A stretch of 24,843 bases of DNA from Phallusia fumigata. Its lineage: Eukaryota > Chordata > Ascidiacea > Phlebobranchia > Ascidiidae. Positions 10,901 to 20,541 of the stretch are shown here, one piece after another (position 1 is the first letter of the stretch; each line of letters opens with the position of its first letter). The stretch is from positions 1 to 24,843 of the forward strand of contig QXVZ01030675.1 in NCBI GenBank assembly GCA_008931825.1. The letters are read 5' to 3'. The position numbers and the translations under genes are program-made. The notes under the pieces were generated by a model. That model worked only from the letters and a program-made list of their open reading frames with translations. It did not search any database and was not told the DNA's origin.

Positions 10901-12135
10901 AGTTGAAAGAAAGTACTCAGATCGTGGTTGCGTCACAATGACTGATGACGTAACACGCAACGTCACTTGCAAGTGCAAGCACCTCACTGTTTTCACTGTT
11001 CTATTGGCTGTGGAAACTGTCACCATACCGAATGGTGTAAAGGTGAACACCGTAGACAAACTTCTATTTTTATTGTCAAAGTTAAACAACATTCCTCTTT
11101 CAGATCACATCTTACGCCACAGAATCGGCTTCCATAGCTTTCCTGATAGCAACCATTGTAATACTCGCAAAATACAAACAAGGCGATGACAGACTTCCGG
11201 TTCAGATCAGCTTGTCAGTTTCACTTCTGCTTCTCCACTCTGTTAACATGATCCATGATCTTGCTGTGTTGAATGCGGTGTTATGCGAGATTTTCACAGT
11301 GGTAGTTCATTACCTCCTACTGTGTGTAGGTTAGCTCTCAACACAGATATATTCAAATTTTGTATGTTATAAAGTATTTAAAAATTCTAATAATCTTTTT
11401 AGGAATGTGGTTTCTCATTGAAGGAGTCCGTCTTCTGATGGCCACCTCCTTTCCATACAGTTTTGAGGCACAAGATCCCAAAATTCGTCTGAAAGTCTTT
11501 ATGACCGTCGGTTGGGTGGTTCCCGCTATTTTAGTGGGTGTAGCTGGGGGTGTGGGCCTTTCCCATGGGATCTACATGAACCCACAGCCACTTTTTAAGC
11601 ATCGCAATCATTTTCAAAACCAATCTTTACCAATTCCTAAGTATGACAGATGCTGGTTGGCTCCCGGTACTCCGATCTTCTATGCTACGGTCGTTGCTCC
11701 TCTTGCTCTCGTCCTCCTCATCAACTTCATCATCATCCTGAAGACCACCCATGTGATGATTAACAAGAAATCGACGGATGACAGGGATGAGAACGCTGGA
11801 ACAGATAAAGCGTTGAGAACAGCAAAGTCTTTCTTCCTCATGCTCCTAATGCTTGGTGGAACTTGGAGTTTGGCTTTCTTCACAGGTGATATTTGTATGT
11901 ATGCACTTTATTTCTTATCTCGATTAGTTATACATTAACATCAACGCGCCTCAGGAGTTAAACACCAAATATGTTTTTTGCAGGAGTTGGGAATGAGATT
12001 TCAAACGAGGTGTTTATGTACATCAACGCTGTGGTAAACGGGTCGCAGGGAATCGTCGTCTTTCTGCTGTACTGTATCATAAATCAATCCATCAGACAGA
12101 AGATTTTTCCATGCCGGAATGAAGCTGACATCTAG
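7972..12135 (+). CDS. Adhesion-type GPCR, copy B (10 exons, truncated tail)
   Basis: Exons: 7972-8047, 8467-8612, 8706-8761, 8832-9236, 9760-9881, 9952-10031, 10284-11042, 11104-11329, 11403-11885, 11984-12135. Without the duplicated stretches at N9136 (83 nt) and N10835 (52 nt), the product is 789 aa. Architecture equals copy A: signal peptide, unrecognised ectodomain, GAIN-like region, GPS and seven helices. The 7TM part is nearly identical to copy A (for example the TM4 stretch and the CWLAPGTPIFY loop), while the N-terminal exons have diverged more. The GPS reads CKHLTVFTVLL: the usual Asn before His is Lys, but the HL|T cleavage triplet and four Cys remain. The tail stops at TAG 12133-12135 because of one extra base relative to copy A; without it the frame would run to the TAA at 12185-12187. 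Whether that insertion is real or a sequencing error cannot be decided here. Confidence 0.88.
9054..9218 (+). repeat. 82-bp direct repeat around N9136 (assembly junction) in exon 4 of copy B
   Basis: Bases 9054-9135 recur as 9137-9218. They differ at one base near the start (T/C at 9056/9139) and at nine bases replaced by a pure G run (9198-9206). One copy belongs in the gene; the first is the more trustworthy. Confidence 0.85.
10784..10886 (+). repeat. 51-bp direct repeat around N10835 (assembly junction) in exon 7 of copy B
   Basis: Bases 10784-10834 recur identically as 10836-10886, split by one N. Removing 52 nt gives an exon of 707 nt, the same length as in copy A, and restores the frame into the GPS. 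Confidence 0.88.
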
Positions 12136-12635
12136 CTCTGAGCAGCGACAAAGCACCACAAACATTAGTTTCTCTAACCGACCCTAAGTCGACTAAGGTT
12201 ATTACTTTTCAAATTTCTGTACTCTTTAAATTTTTTCGGCGCTTTTGTTATTTCTAAATCTTCTGGTATCACTAAACGCACTCATTGTGACTTGGAACTT
12301 ACCAAACCCACTGTAACTTATTTCTGTACATTTCACGCTCAGTAACTGCTCGTAGAATTGAAACGAACAAAGCTTTAAAAATGAAAAAATACCCATTTTG
12401 TGAATGTGTTACTTTACAAATGTAGTTGTGTCAAATGGAATGTTTATTTTTTGTTTTGTTTAATCATTATTGGCGTGAGACAAACTCTGTGCTTTTGTCA
12501 TCACGACATTAACTTGAATTATGTTTATGCCAATATATAACGTGAATGTAGCTTGTGTTCATCATCACCACTCGCACCACTATTTCAACCTGTCATGCCC
12601 ATTTTGATAAACAACCTTTCGACCCTTCCAATACC

Positions 12636-12641
12636 AATAAA
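12636..12641 (+). terminator. Polyadenylation signal candidate, copy B
   Basis: AATAAA lies about 500 nt after the stop, inside the AATAAATCAAT block also present at 5700-5710 behind copy A. Confidence 0.35.
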
Positions 12642-13188
12642 TCAATGGTCAAGCAGTGACGAACTGAAGCCATATTACCTTTCCCCAACCCATGTGTTTC
12701 CCGCTAATAAAGCGTTTCAACGCCGGTTGTCTGGCATTTACGTCACATTGCACAAACGAGTAGACACTATGTGGTTGTAAGATCCGTTAAATATTACTAC
12801 TTTCTTTTCAATTGATGCCAGTAGTTGCTAAAACTGTTGAAACTTTCAATGTACTTTTCTAATCCATATGCTTCTTTTCGTCAAAAAAACGGGTAAAAAT
12901 TTTTAAATTTTTTTCCTTTTTTTTTAAACCACGTAGCAAATGGTTTGGTCTATCGTTGCTCAACAAATCAAGATATCTGATATATTCTTGTAAAACCAAA
13001 TCCACCCGTTTTTTGAGGTGTGAATTTTCATTGATTTGTTGCATGAATATAATTGACAACCTGGCGTTTAAATGCTGAATGTGATTGTGGTTAGTTAAAG
13101 TTTTTTTGTAGTGTACTTTACTTTTTCCAAAGTGATCTAATGTAATCATTGACATTTTGTAACATTGTACAGCTTTTAATTTCATTAA

Positions 13189-13194
13189 AATAAA
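13189..13194 (+). terminator. Polyadenylation signal candidate, copy B flank (distal)
   Basis: AATAAA with the GT-rich ATTGTGTGCTCC behind it; this is the paralogous counterpart of 6285-6290. Confidence 0.3.
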
Positions 13195-13449
13195 ATTGTG
13201 TGCTCCTATTTCAACGTCTTCTGAAAGTAACTTAACACATGTCCCTAGTTAAGTTGCACAATTAGTTGTTTAACATGCAGCGCAGTTTTTAATGTCAGGA
13301 AACTAGCAAAAAAATGATTTTTAAAACTGGTATAATAACAAAGCAGATCTTCAGACACAGAATAAAGATACATTTCAAACGACTGTTGACTGATTGTGTG
13401 TCCTAAGCACGCCTTTACCGTTATTTTCATCGAGCTAACATAATCAATG

Positions 13450-14832
13450 CCATGGCCGGGGAAAAGTTTTGAAAAAAAGCCGAAAGCAAGTTGTAGAAAA
13501 TGGGTAAATGCCCTTCACCTGCCACAGGACATGCATACACACACATATAGATAGATTTCGGCATAAGATATGTATACACATATGGTATGTTTAGTAGAAT
13601 TGCGTTGCCATAACCTGAACGTTCAGTGTGGAATGAAAGAAAAAACAAAGTAATGTCATTAGATGCAAAAATTTATTTTTAACTTAAGAATTCCAAGGGG
13701 AAGTGCCCTCTCCAATCCTAATTTGTTCTGTTTGGCTTTCCAAACAGCGATTACTTGGCAGTAAGCATTCATTCCTAGTGTCCAGTATTAAATCGTGATG
13801 AAGCTCCACATCATTATTTTATCCAGTTAACAAATGTCTCTGTAGTAATGTCACCGTTTTCTTTCGGCGCAAATGTCATAGCGAGTTATACCAAAGTACG
13901 TATCTTTTTCGGATTGCTGTTCATTTGTCCAACCCCGCGTTGTTAGGTAGTGAGTGACTTCTCCCAGATGTAAATCAAAATGTAAGTAATTTTCATTCAG
14001 ACGTCGCAATTAAAACCTTTAAACTTTCGCACTTTTGCTTCAGATTTTATGATGATGAAACACCTAAACTCCTCATCACTCGCTTATTCTCTTTATGCCA
14101 TTGCAGGTTGATTGAGATTATTAGATTTTTCAAATAAAATGATGCGGAAAGCAATAGCATTAATTTACAAAATAATGTAGAAAGAAAATGACTAAATATA
14201 TGTATTAAATCGCACAATGTGGATAATACTAAAAAACTCGTCTATTTTAGAACGTTATGTTTTGTCGTCAACGGAGCCGAATCTATACTAGCCACTCTGC
14301 ATAGCAGGTGGGCGATTACCAAAGATCGACTCTGCTGTAACATTGCGGCGGGCGACCGGCACCCGAAAGCCGGCAAAGCTGGAGTTGTTTTCCCGATCTG
14401 TGACAGTAGTGCGTTTAACGCTTTGCTATTTTGCAATTACCGACGCGCACTAACGGATTTGGAAACGTATCAAGTGAAAAGACAATACCGCCTATGTTGT
14501 AAACCCAAGTTACAAATAAAGTTCGGTTTTTTAGTAATCTGCTAGTACGACAAATCGCTGTAGGTATATTTTGTGCAAACAAAAATCATTTGTTCAAGAA
14601 TTGCTAATTCTAATATTTGTGCGATAATAAAACTCGAGCGAAGTCCAGTCTTTTAAAGCATTAATCGGTGTGACTTAAATGAATCCCTTGAATCGAGTCA
14701 TTACAACATCGTTACAAACCGCGATTTAGGAAATTCCTAACTTTTTCCGCTGGAGGCGCTATGGATTCTTATCGTGAATATTTTAACCTAATCCCATTCT
14801 TTTCATAATCTCAACCCCCTCGCCACAATATC
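13450..14832. other. Intergenic, no gene recognised
   Basis: AT-rich, with short open frames only. A GC-richer patch at about 14,330-14,460 ends near an AATAAA (14516-14521) and keeps an open frame from 14,219 to 14,545. The predicted peptide has no recognisable motif and no splice context, so I do not call it. Confidence 0.4.
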
Positions 14833-15192
14833 ACTAACCGTGAACGTTAATAACAAAGTATTGCGAGTTTTCCCCTGATTTAAATACATTACCTTCCGTA
14901 TTTGCAGTACTAAGTGAGGCGCCAGGCGTGATTCTCCTTTAATTATATATTCAGGCGTATCACGAGGGGAGGCTTTACTAAATTACAACAATGTGAGTAC
15001 AGTACTGTACGTATTGAGTGGTACGTACCACGTACCTTGTTATGAATGACCTTACCACCGTACCGTACCTATATGATGATATTTGCTGCGTATCGTACTG
15101 ATATCCTTGCTTTTATACAATACTGCAAATACGGAAGGTAATTGAAATAGGATGAAACTCGCAGTTTTTGCTTTTGATGTTCACGGTTAGTG
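14833..15192. mobile_element. Foldback (MITE-like) inverted-repeat element
   Basis: Arms 14833-14909 and 15121-15192 are inverted copies of about 72-77 bp. They contain a perfect 22-bp block (14888-14909 against 15121-15142), a shared GCGAGTTT, and identical 13-base outer ends ACTAACCGTGAAC. The spacer of about 210 bp carries GTAC-rich palindromic sequence. There is no transposase ORF. Target-site duplications are not evident, and weak similarity outside suggests the arms may extend about 20 bp further. Confidence 0.6.
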
Positions 15193-15293
15193 TTCTTGGG
15201 GTCAGTGGGTTTGGGAGTAGTAAAAGGGTCATTGAAAAAAATCCACCAGTAAAGTGAGTAATTTCCTCAATAAACTTGAGACATTGTCAAAAA

Positions 15294-15305
15294 CCTGTTA
15301 ACAGG
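15294..15305. repeat. Palindrome CCTGTTAACAGG
   Basis: A perfect 12-base palindrome flanked by CAAAAA on the left and CTTTTTG on the right, giving a short hairpin. The function is unknown. Confidence 0.45.
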
Positions 15306-15427
15306 CTTTTTGTCGTTGTTGAAATTTAGCGTGTCTCGTAGTTGGAACAGAAGCATGGAATTAAAATCGTGTTGTTTATTTCAATAAGTTCTGTCGGCCA
15401 AAACGCTGGACGGCGTCAGTGGGTAGG

Positions 15428-15509
15428 GTGGCGCGGGATTTGAACCCGCGAACGCAGGAACGATTTGGAGTCGAATGCGAAGTAACCACTTGACTAAAGC
15501 CAGCGCGAC
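15428..15509 (-). tRNA. tRNA-like sequence (tRNA-derived SINE head or degenerate tRNA)
   Basis: Read on the minus strand, 82 nt show an acceptor pair GTCGCGC/GCGCCAC with one mismatch, an A-box-like TGGC..TAGTCAAGTGG, an anticodon-loop-like CTCCAAA (CCA, Trp-type) and a strong T arm, CGCGGGTTCAAATCCCGCG, which includes the B box GGTTCAAATCC. The D arm looks expanded and the anticodon stem pairs only three bases, so a functional tRNA is unlikely. A pol III SINE head or pseudogene fits better. Confidence 0.4.
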
Positions 15510-18100
15510 AAAATAGCGCTAAAAACAAGCTTTTATACAGCAGCCTAGTTTAGGTCAGAGACTTGTATTGAGCTTATTTTGCTTGGAAACATAGCAACAA
15601 TATAGCAGTAAATCAATCTCCAGGCTAGAAATGTAAAGCTTCACAACGTTAGAGCGTTATAAGGCGCGAAATAGTTAAGGGCACAATTGCTGGATCAAGA
15701 ATGAACGCGTTGCAGCCAGAAAGAGATGGAACCTCGTAATTTAGCCTATTTCCTTCATACAAGATAGTGCAGTATCACTTGTCTAGAACAAACTTGTACA
15801 TCGCAAACAGATTCCATTAAATAGGGGTTTTGGAGTTAGAAAGGGCAAATTCTTATCGCGACTCTCAAACGACAAAAAAAAAAACAACTAACAAATAAAA
15901 AAATAACGCCAAGTTCTTGTTTCGGTCCCTGAAGGACAGAAATAGCAGTACGGTACGTTTGTGTGGCACGGTACGCATCAAAAATCTTTAAAAGGAACGC
16001 TACGGTGGTACGGTACGTCCTTTGTAAAGAAATAGCCCACGTGGTAGGCACAACTCAATCAACACCGCACTGCCATCTTTGCTGAAGGGTTCATATAATA
16101 CGGCCCAGTATAGTGGGTGTGCCATTTTAATCGTAAAGCCATGCGGGCCATTAGTCGGCGCTGGCACGTAGGAGCAAGAGGGGGCACTAACCGCCTCCTG
16201 GAATGTGCTTTATTATTTTAACTATTCTATCAAAAAATCTCTTGTTAAGATTTGCCCCCTCTTGGAAAAATTCCTGCCGATGCCCATGGGCCCATGTATT
16301 GAAGGGTGGTTGAAAATGAAGCAAAACCTTAATCAATCTGTCGTCCGGCCGCTGTTTTGGTGACAAAGTTAAACTACGTTGTATTTTTTCTGCTACAGGG
16401 CATGCGTGTGTAAAGCACTGTCTGTGTTTGTGGCGCAGACTAGAAGTTATGTCATTCGGAAAGCTGCCCCCGGATGACATACACCACGTCATGCAGGGTT
16501 TGTGGAACAGACCTTGTCATACCACACATTCTATGTAATTTACCAGTGCTTTCCTGGTTGCGATTTGTCAGGAATTTTAATTAGGGGGGGTTTGCTCAAC
16601 TGTTCAACACCAAGTGAGTTGCTGCTCCAAAACGTCAAGAAACGTAAAATATTATATGTAGCAACTGATGTAAACAAATCACGGTTTCAAATAATAGGTG
16701 TGCGTAAAACATTTTCTACGTTTCGACAAACGCTGTTGTCATCATCAGATTTGCTACAAATAGTGGATAAAAGTCCAACGCGCCTTCATCGCAGGGGCGT
16801 TATATGACATGGATTCACGATTTAGGAGATCGGGTTCCGAGCCTAATAAAATCACCAACGACAGTCACGTTTAATTAAAAACATAACTGCCAGAGAACTT
16901 CACTGTAAGCCAGACCTGCAAGAGGAGTTATACCGAATTATAGTTGGTCTTCCAAGCATTTCCATTCAGCAAATTTACAGTTAAATCCAAGAGAACTTGT
17001 ATACAGCTAGTACAGTTTTTCGAGTATCACTGTTGTCATTTAAGTTTCGCTATTCTTCAAGTATGTATCTTGTGTTCCTGGGACATACTTTTCAATTAAA
17101 CTTTAGTCTGCTTCAAATATGAACAAACATCGACCTACAGTGGTACATAATGTTACCAGGTTTTTTATGTCGGCAAGAATATATGTTCCAAGGCAAAACT
17201 GTATGTGAAAAAAGTATATGCCAGAGGAGAACCTAGCATTTGGATTTGCTTGATGAAATATGTTGTTTAGAAATAAACCAAGAAACGTGTATAGTGGTAC
17301 GTATATAATTGTTATGGGGTGACTTATACTAATCGTTTGATGACAGGTGACGTTATGAGACAAAGGCGTTAAAAAATATAAAGAACCCATTAAGCCTAAT
17401 TAAGAAAGCAACCTTTAAAAAGGGTATGAAAGCCAAAAAAGTGTAAGGCTCATATGGATCAACGTGACACAACATTTATTGTTATAGTCTGTCAGAATAA
17501 TGTGTTTTGGCAACCTGTGAACCTATGTTTTAACAATAAAAAGCGCATGCCTTACATAGTGAGACAATAAATATCCAACTTCCCAAATTTATGCTGTTAT
17601 TGTCCACATACTTTTGTGACCTTTGCGATGCCGACAAATTAGGAAATCGTGCACATGGAAATCAAACGTATCCCTTCCGCACAGAAGAAAATGTGAATAT
17701 TAAAAACCGGATGTAATTTAACGTAAAAATAGCAACATTTCTAATTCAGAAAGTGACATTGCACACTTCGTAACGCGCTAGGATCCGAGTCTAATTAATT
17801 GGCGTAACATTTCTAACTGGGACAGATTTGGTCATATGGGGTTTTATGAAGGATATTGTCATCCGGAATCGTCAACATGTTGCGTCGTATTGTTACGTCA
17901 ATGAGAAGTAATTAACGCGTCATAAATACTATGACTGTGTCTCGTCTTACAGTTCAGGGCCGGTTTTAAGTGGGGTTGGGGGAGGGAGTTATACCCCACG
18001 TACTTGCATTACACGTTTTAATTTCTTGGGGGAANAAAAAGTTGTGATTAGGCCCCTAGCCGGTAATCAACTGTACAAACGTATCGCCCCCTCCTTTTAT
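15510..18100. other. Intergenic with decayed repeats, no gene recognised
   Basis: Contains a GTACGGTACG-type cluster (15,950-16,020), a stretch with repeated GCCCATGGGCCCATG-type motifs and CCCCCTCTTGGAAAAATTCC at about 16,240-16,300, and an ACGTTTCGACAAACGCTG motif near 16,718 of the kind often seen in old dispersed repeats. No coding frame or splice structure is convincing. Confidence 0.4.
18035..18035. other. Assembly N without flanking repeat
   Basis: A single N between GGGGGAA and AAAAAG. I see no direct repeat at its sides, so it could be one uncertain base or a compressed gap of unknown size. Confidence 0.6.
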
Positions 18101-18102
18101 TT

Positions 18103-18112
18103 CCTTATATGC
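18103..18112 (+). promoter_or_regulatory. CArG-like box
   Basis: CCTTATATGC differs by one base from the CCTTATATGG form of the SRF binding site. It lies upstream of the SRF exons. Vertebrate SRF is autoregulated through CArG boxes, so this could be a degraded or weak autoregulatory site; a single near-match is thin evidence. Confidence 0.2.
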
Positions 18113-18298
18113 TTTTGGCAGGCATATTTGAAAAGGGCGTTTTTCCTGGAAGATAAATCGCATATTACACGGAGCTAATAATAAACCTGCATTTGGAAAG
18201 CGATTTACTACGCAATGCAAACGTCACTTTCGGCCAACGCAATTCGTCTCGCGTTTTCCCGGTAAACTCTGACGTAACAGGGTACCCCGCACGATTCA

Positions 18299-18306
18299 TG
18301 ACGTCA
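18299..18306. promoter_or_regulatory. CRE palindrome TGACGTCA
   Basis: A perfect 8-base ATF/CREB site in CpG-rich sequence, about 690 bp before a second one. Confidence 0.4.
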
Positions 18307-18988
18307 TGGGTCAGTGCAAGGCGGCAGCACGAAGTAGTAATCGCGCGACGCGTTCGTTATTTGCGTCACAAAGGGTTTGTAAGGGCAGTGGGCGGTCGAT
18401 AAAGTTGGCCGGAATTTTACTTCGTGATTTTGCGAGTTGCGAGCTTGGCTGTCCAGCTTCCAAGTTTTTCTAATTAGCTGAACAGAGTCAAAGTCAGTTT
18501 TTGCTGGAGGGCCAGTCACAAAATTTTCAATGCAAAATGCGTTTGTTTTTCGTAATTGTATTTCACTGAGGTTGTGGGTTTAAAATTTGCCACTTATTTG
18601 GTTTGTATGTTATAGTTTTTTCGGCAGCCGTTGGTTTTTATTCTTTGCAAAGTTGGCATGATGTTTTTTCGCTTCTGAAAGGGTAACAATTCTGAATGAG
18701 TGTCAGTTTAAACGACATACTCCGTCACTAACATTTGCCAGATTGGAACTGGCGATTATAAACATTCATTACTAGTTATAGCCGAAACAAAAAGGCTTAG
18801 CGTATTTTTTCAATTTCAAGTTGTTTTTATTTTGTATTTATGTCAAAAAACATTTTCCATGCTACTATCACCAGCTTTATAGACACTAACCAATGGCGCA
18901 CGCCAAAGTAGCCAGCAACCAACTCAAAACAGAGAGTTCAGAACGAATTACAACTTTTCACCAACGGGGATTCCCGGCGCGGTGGCCT

Positions 18989-18996
18989 TGACGTCA
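18989..18996. promoter_or_regulatory. CRE palindrome TGACGTCA
   Basis: A perfect ATF/CREB site 75 bp before the ATG at 19071. Confidence 0.4.
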
Positions 18997-19353
18997 TAAT
19001 GGTGCGTCGCGCGGCTTCGCGGTAAACAAGATTGCAAGAAATTCGAGAATTTCGTTTCCGATTGCCTTCTATGGCGTTGGCAGTCACCACATCGCGAGAT
19101 CGCTTCACAGGCGAGGACAGTCGATCACAAATACGAGATCTTATCTCAGAAGAGCTGTGAATTATGTGTTATCAAATTTGTCGGTCGGTTTGAAGATTAA
19201 TTTGATGCTGGCGTTTTGATCATTGTGGTACAACAGTAAAGCTTTCATTTGCTTACAACTGAGCTGAAAAATGAGCTGGGTTGATGCAAATATAAATAAA
19301 TTGTTTAATTGCGAGATCTGGGAATTTGGAAATTTCATTGCATACGACAGATC

Positions 19354-19354
19354 N
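19354..19354. other. Assembly N, likely gap upstream of SRF exons
   Basis: A single N between CGACAGATC and AGGCACAC, without flanking repeat. It lies between the promoter-like region and the first visible SRF exon, which makes it a plausible place for the missing MADS-box exon. Confidence 0.5.
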
Positions 19355-19934
19355 AGGCACACTTTGTGTAGAAATTTGTATGTGTGTATCAGTGCTCAGA
19401 TTTTTTGTCAATACAGTCTAACTGTAAACGTGCCGTTTATAGTTTGACTACAATTAATACAGTCTGATCTAATATTGCATTCAATAGCCTAGAATTGGCT
19501 TACATAGGAGTCCTAATTCATTGTTTCAAATACTCAATAGTGGTGCTATAATTGTAGTTAAACTATAACTGGCACATTCACATTATCTGATACAGCACAA
19601 TGTAATTTGCTTACATGGTCTATTTGCAAACTATGGCAATACAGGGTCACATTAGTAGGCCATGTATTGTCTAAATAAGATATGGTAAAGTGAGTCATAC
19701 TCATACCAAACAAAGCTATCTTAGGAGTCGTAATTCTTAGTGTTTTGTCAACCTGATAAAAAAGTATGTTTAGTAGATGTAACAATATTATATTGGCTAA
19801 CAATCATAATACACTTTTGATGGTTGTAACTTCATCAGGAACAGTTACGCAAATTGCATTGTTGAGTCAGCTTTTTCTGTTGAATCAACTTATCGAGTGT
19901 CATTGAATAGTAGGCTAAGACGCAGGAAACAGCT

Positions 19935-19942
19935 TGACGTCA
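19935..19942. promoter_or_regulatory. CRE palindrome TGACGTCA
   Basis: A third perfect site, 600 bp before the first visible SRF exon. It is followed by ATAATTCA; the site at 18989 is likewise followed by ATAAT. Confidence 0.3.
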
Positions 19943-20541
19943 TAATTCATTCATAGACGAGTCAGAGCACGCGCTCACGTTGCAAGACGTACATTGCTGT
20001 CTGTTTAATTCAATGCTCGTCAGCTGACCTTTTTGGCCACGCTGATGTCACAAAATTTCCATACATGGCATGACTGCCGAGGATTCCTGTTTGAACATTT
20101 CATACCAAATTATGTCACATCCTACACACTATCGCAGTTTGATGATTTCCTGAGCTAATGACCAGTTTAATGGCATCTCTGCATGTAGTTTTATTCATAG
20201 ACTGGCAACGTGGTTTCCTTGCTGTGTTTGTCAATCGAGTTTACCTCGTATGAAAGTTTTACATCCATGTATGGTCAATGATGCTTTGTCGTGTCTTCCA
20301 TAAAAGGAAACTGCTTACTGGCACAAAGTTGATGTTGCACTAAAAATAAATCCACCATTGATGTGTTGACCTCCAAGTAACATTGACCACAATCAGCGTC
20401 AAGAAACAGTTTGACTGGAACATCATGCAAAATTAAAAATTTTTAGCTCAGGAAATATTGGGAATTGATTAAAATTACCCATTTTCTTTCAGTTCGTGTT
20501 AAAACATAAATTTTTTTAAAACTGTCATTACTAATTCTCAG

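Larger units (their letters stand above)
110..13450 (+). repeat. Tandem segmental duplication carrying both GPCR genes
   Basis: Unit 1 (about 110-6,500) and unit 2 (about 7,465-13,450) align collinearly: upstream flank, all ten exons, and 3' flank. Shared 3' landmarks include the AATAAATCAAT..TCAAGCAGTGACG block (5700 and 12636) and the GTTTCCCGCTAA..AGCGTTTCAACGCCGG block. Start-to-start spacing is 7,243 bp. Introns have mostly diverged by indels, while exons 7-9 are strongly conserved. Boundaries are approximate because they were set by eye. Confidence 0.85.
18190..19160 (+). promoter_or_regulatory. CpG-rich, CRE-containing promoter-like region upstream of SRF
   Basis: In contrast to its AT-rich surroundings, this stretch has many CpG dinucleotides, especially at 18,190-18,400 and 18,960-19,110, and two perfect CRE palindromes TGACGTCA (18299-18306, 18989-18996). 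An ATG at 19071 in good context opens 29 codons to a TGA at 19158, with a possible GTGAAT donor at 19157 that would carry it on as a first exon. Assignment as the SRF promoter and first exon is inference. Confidence 0.35.
19161..20541. other. Presumed SRF intron or 5' region, no exon recognised
   Basis: AT-rich sequence with the N at 19354. I looked on the plus strand for codons of the MADS N-terminal half (a KMEFI-type core) and found none. The acceptor TAATTCTCAG at 20532-20541 ends the stretch. Confidence 0.5.

Noticed and set aside
13540..13600. ACACAC/ATAGATAG/ATATGTATAC stretch as a microsatellite
   Set aside because: Too short and irregular to call a tandem repeat array.
14219..14545. 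108-codon plus-strand frame
   Set aside because: Starts without an ATG, has no recognisable domain, no splice context and no conserved partner in the window.
16187..16492. 101-codon minus-strand frame
   Set aside because: Overlaps repeat-like GC-rich sequence; the composition looks like a decayed dispersed repeat rather than a protein.
18193..18402. 69-codon plus-strand frame in the CpG-rich region
   Set aside because: Begins with a TTG rather than an ATG; high CpG content lowers stop-codon frequency, and no protein features are visible.
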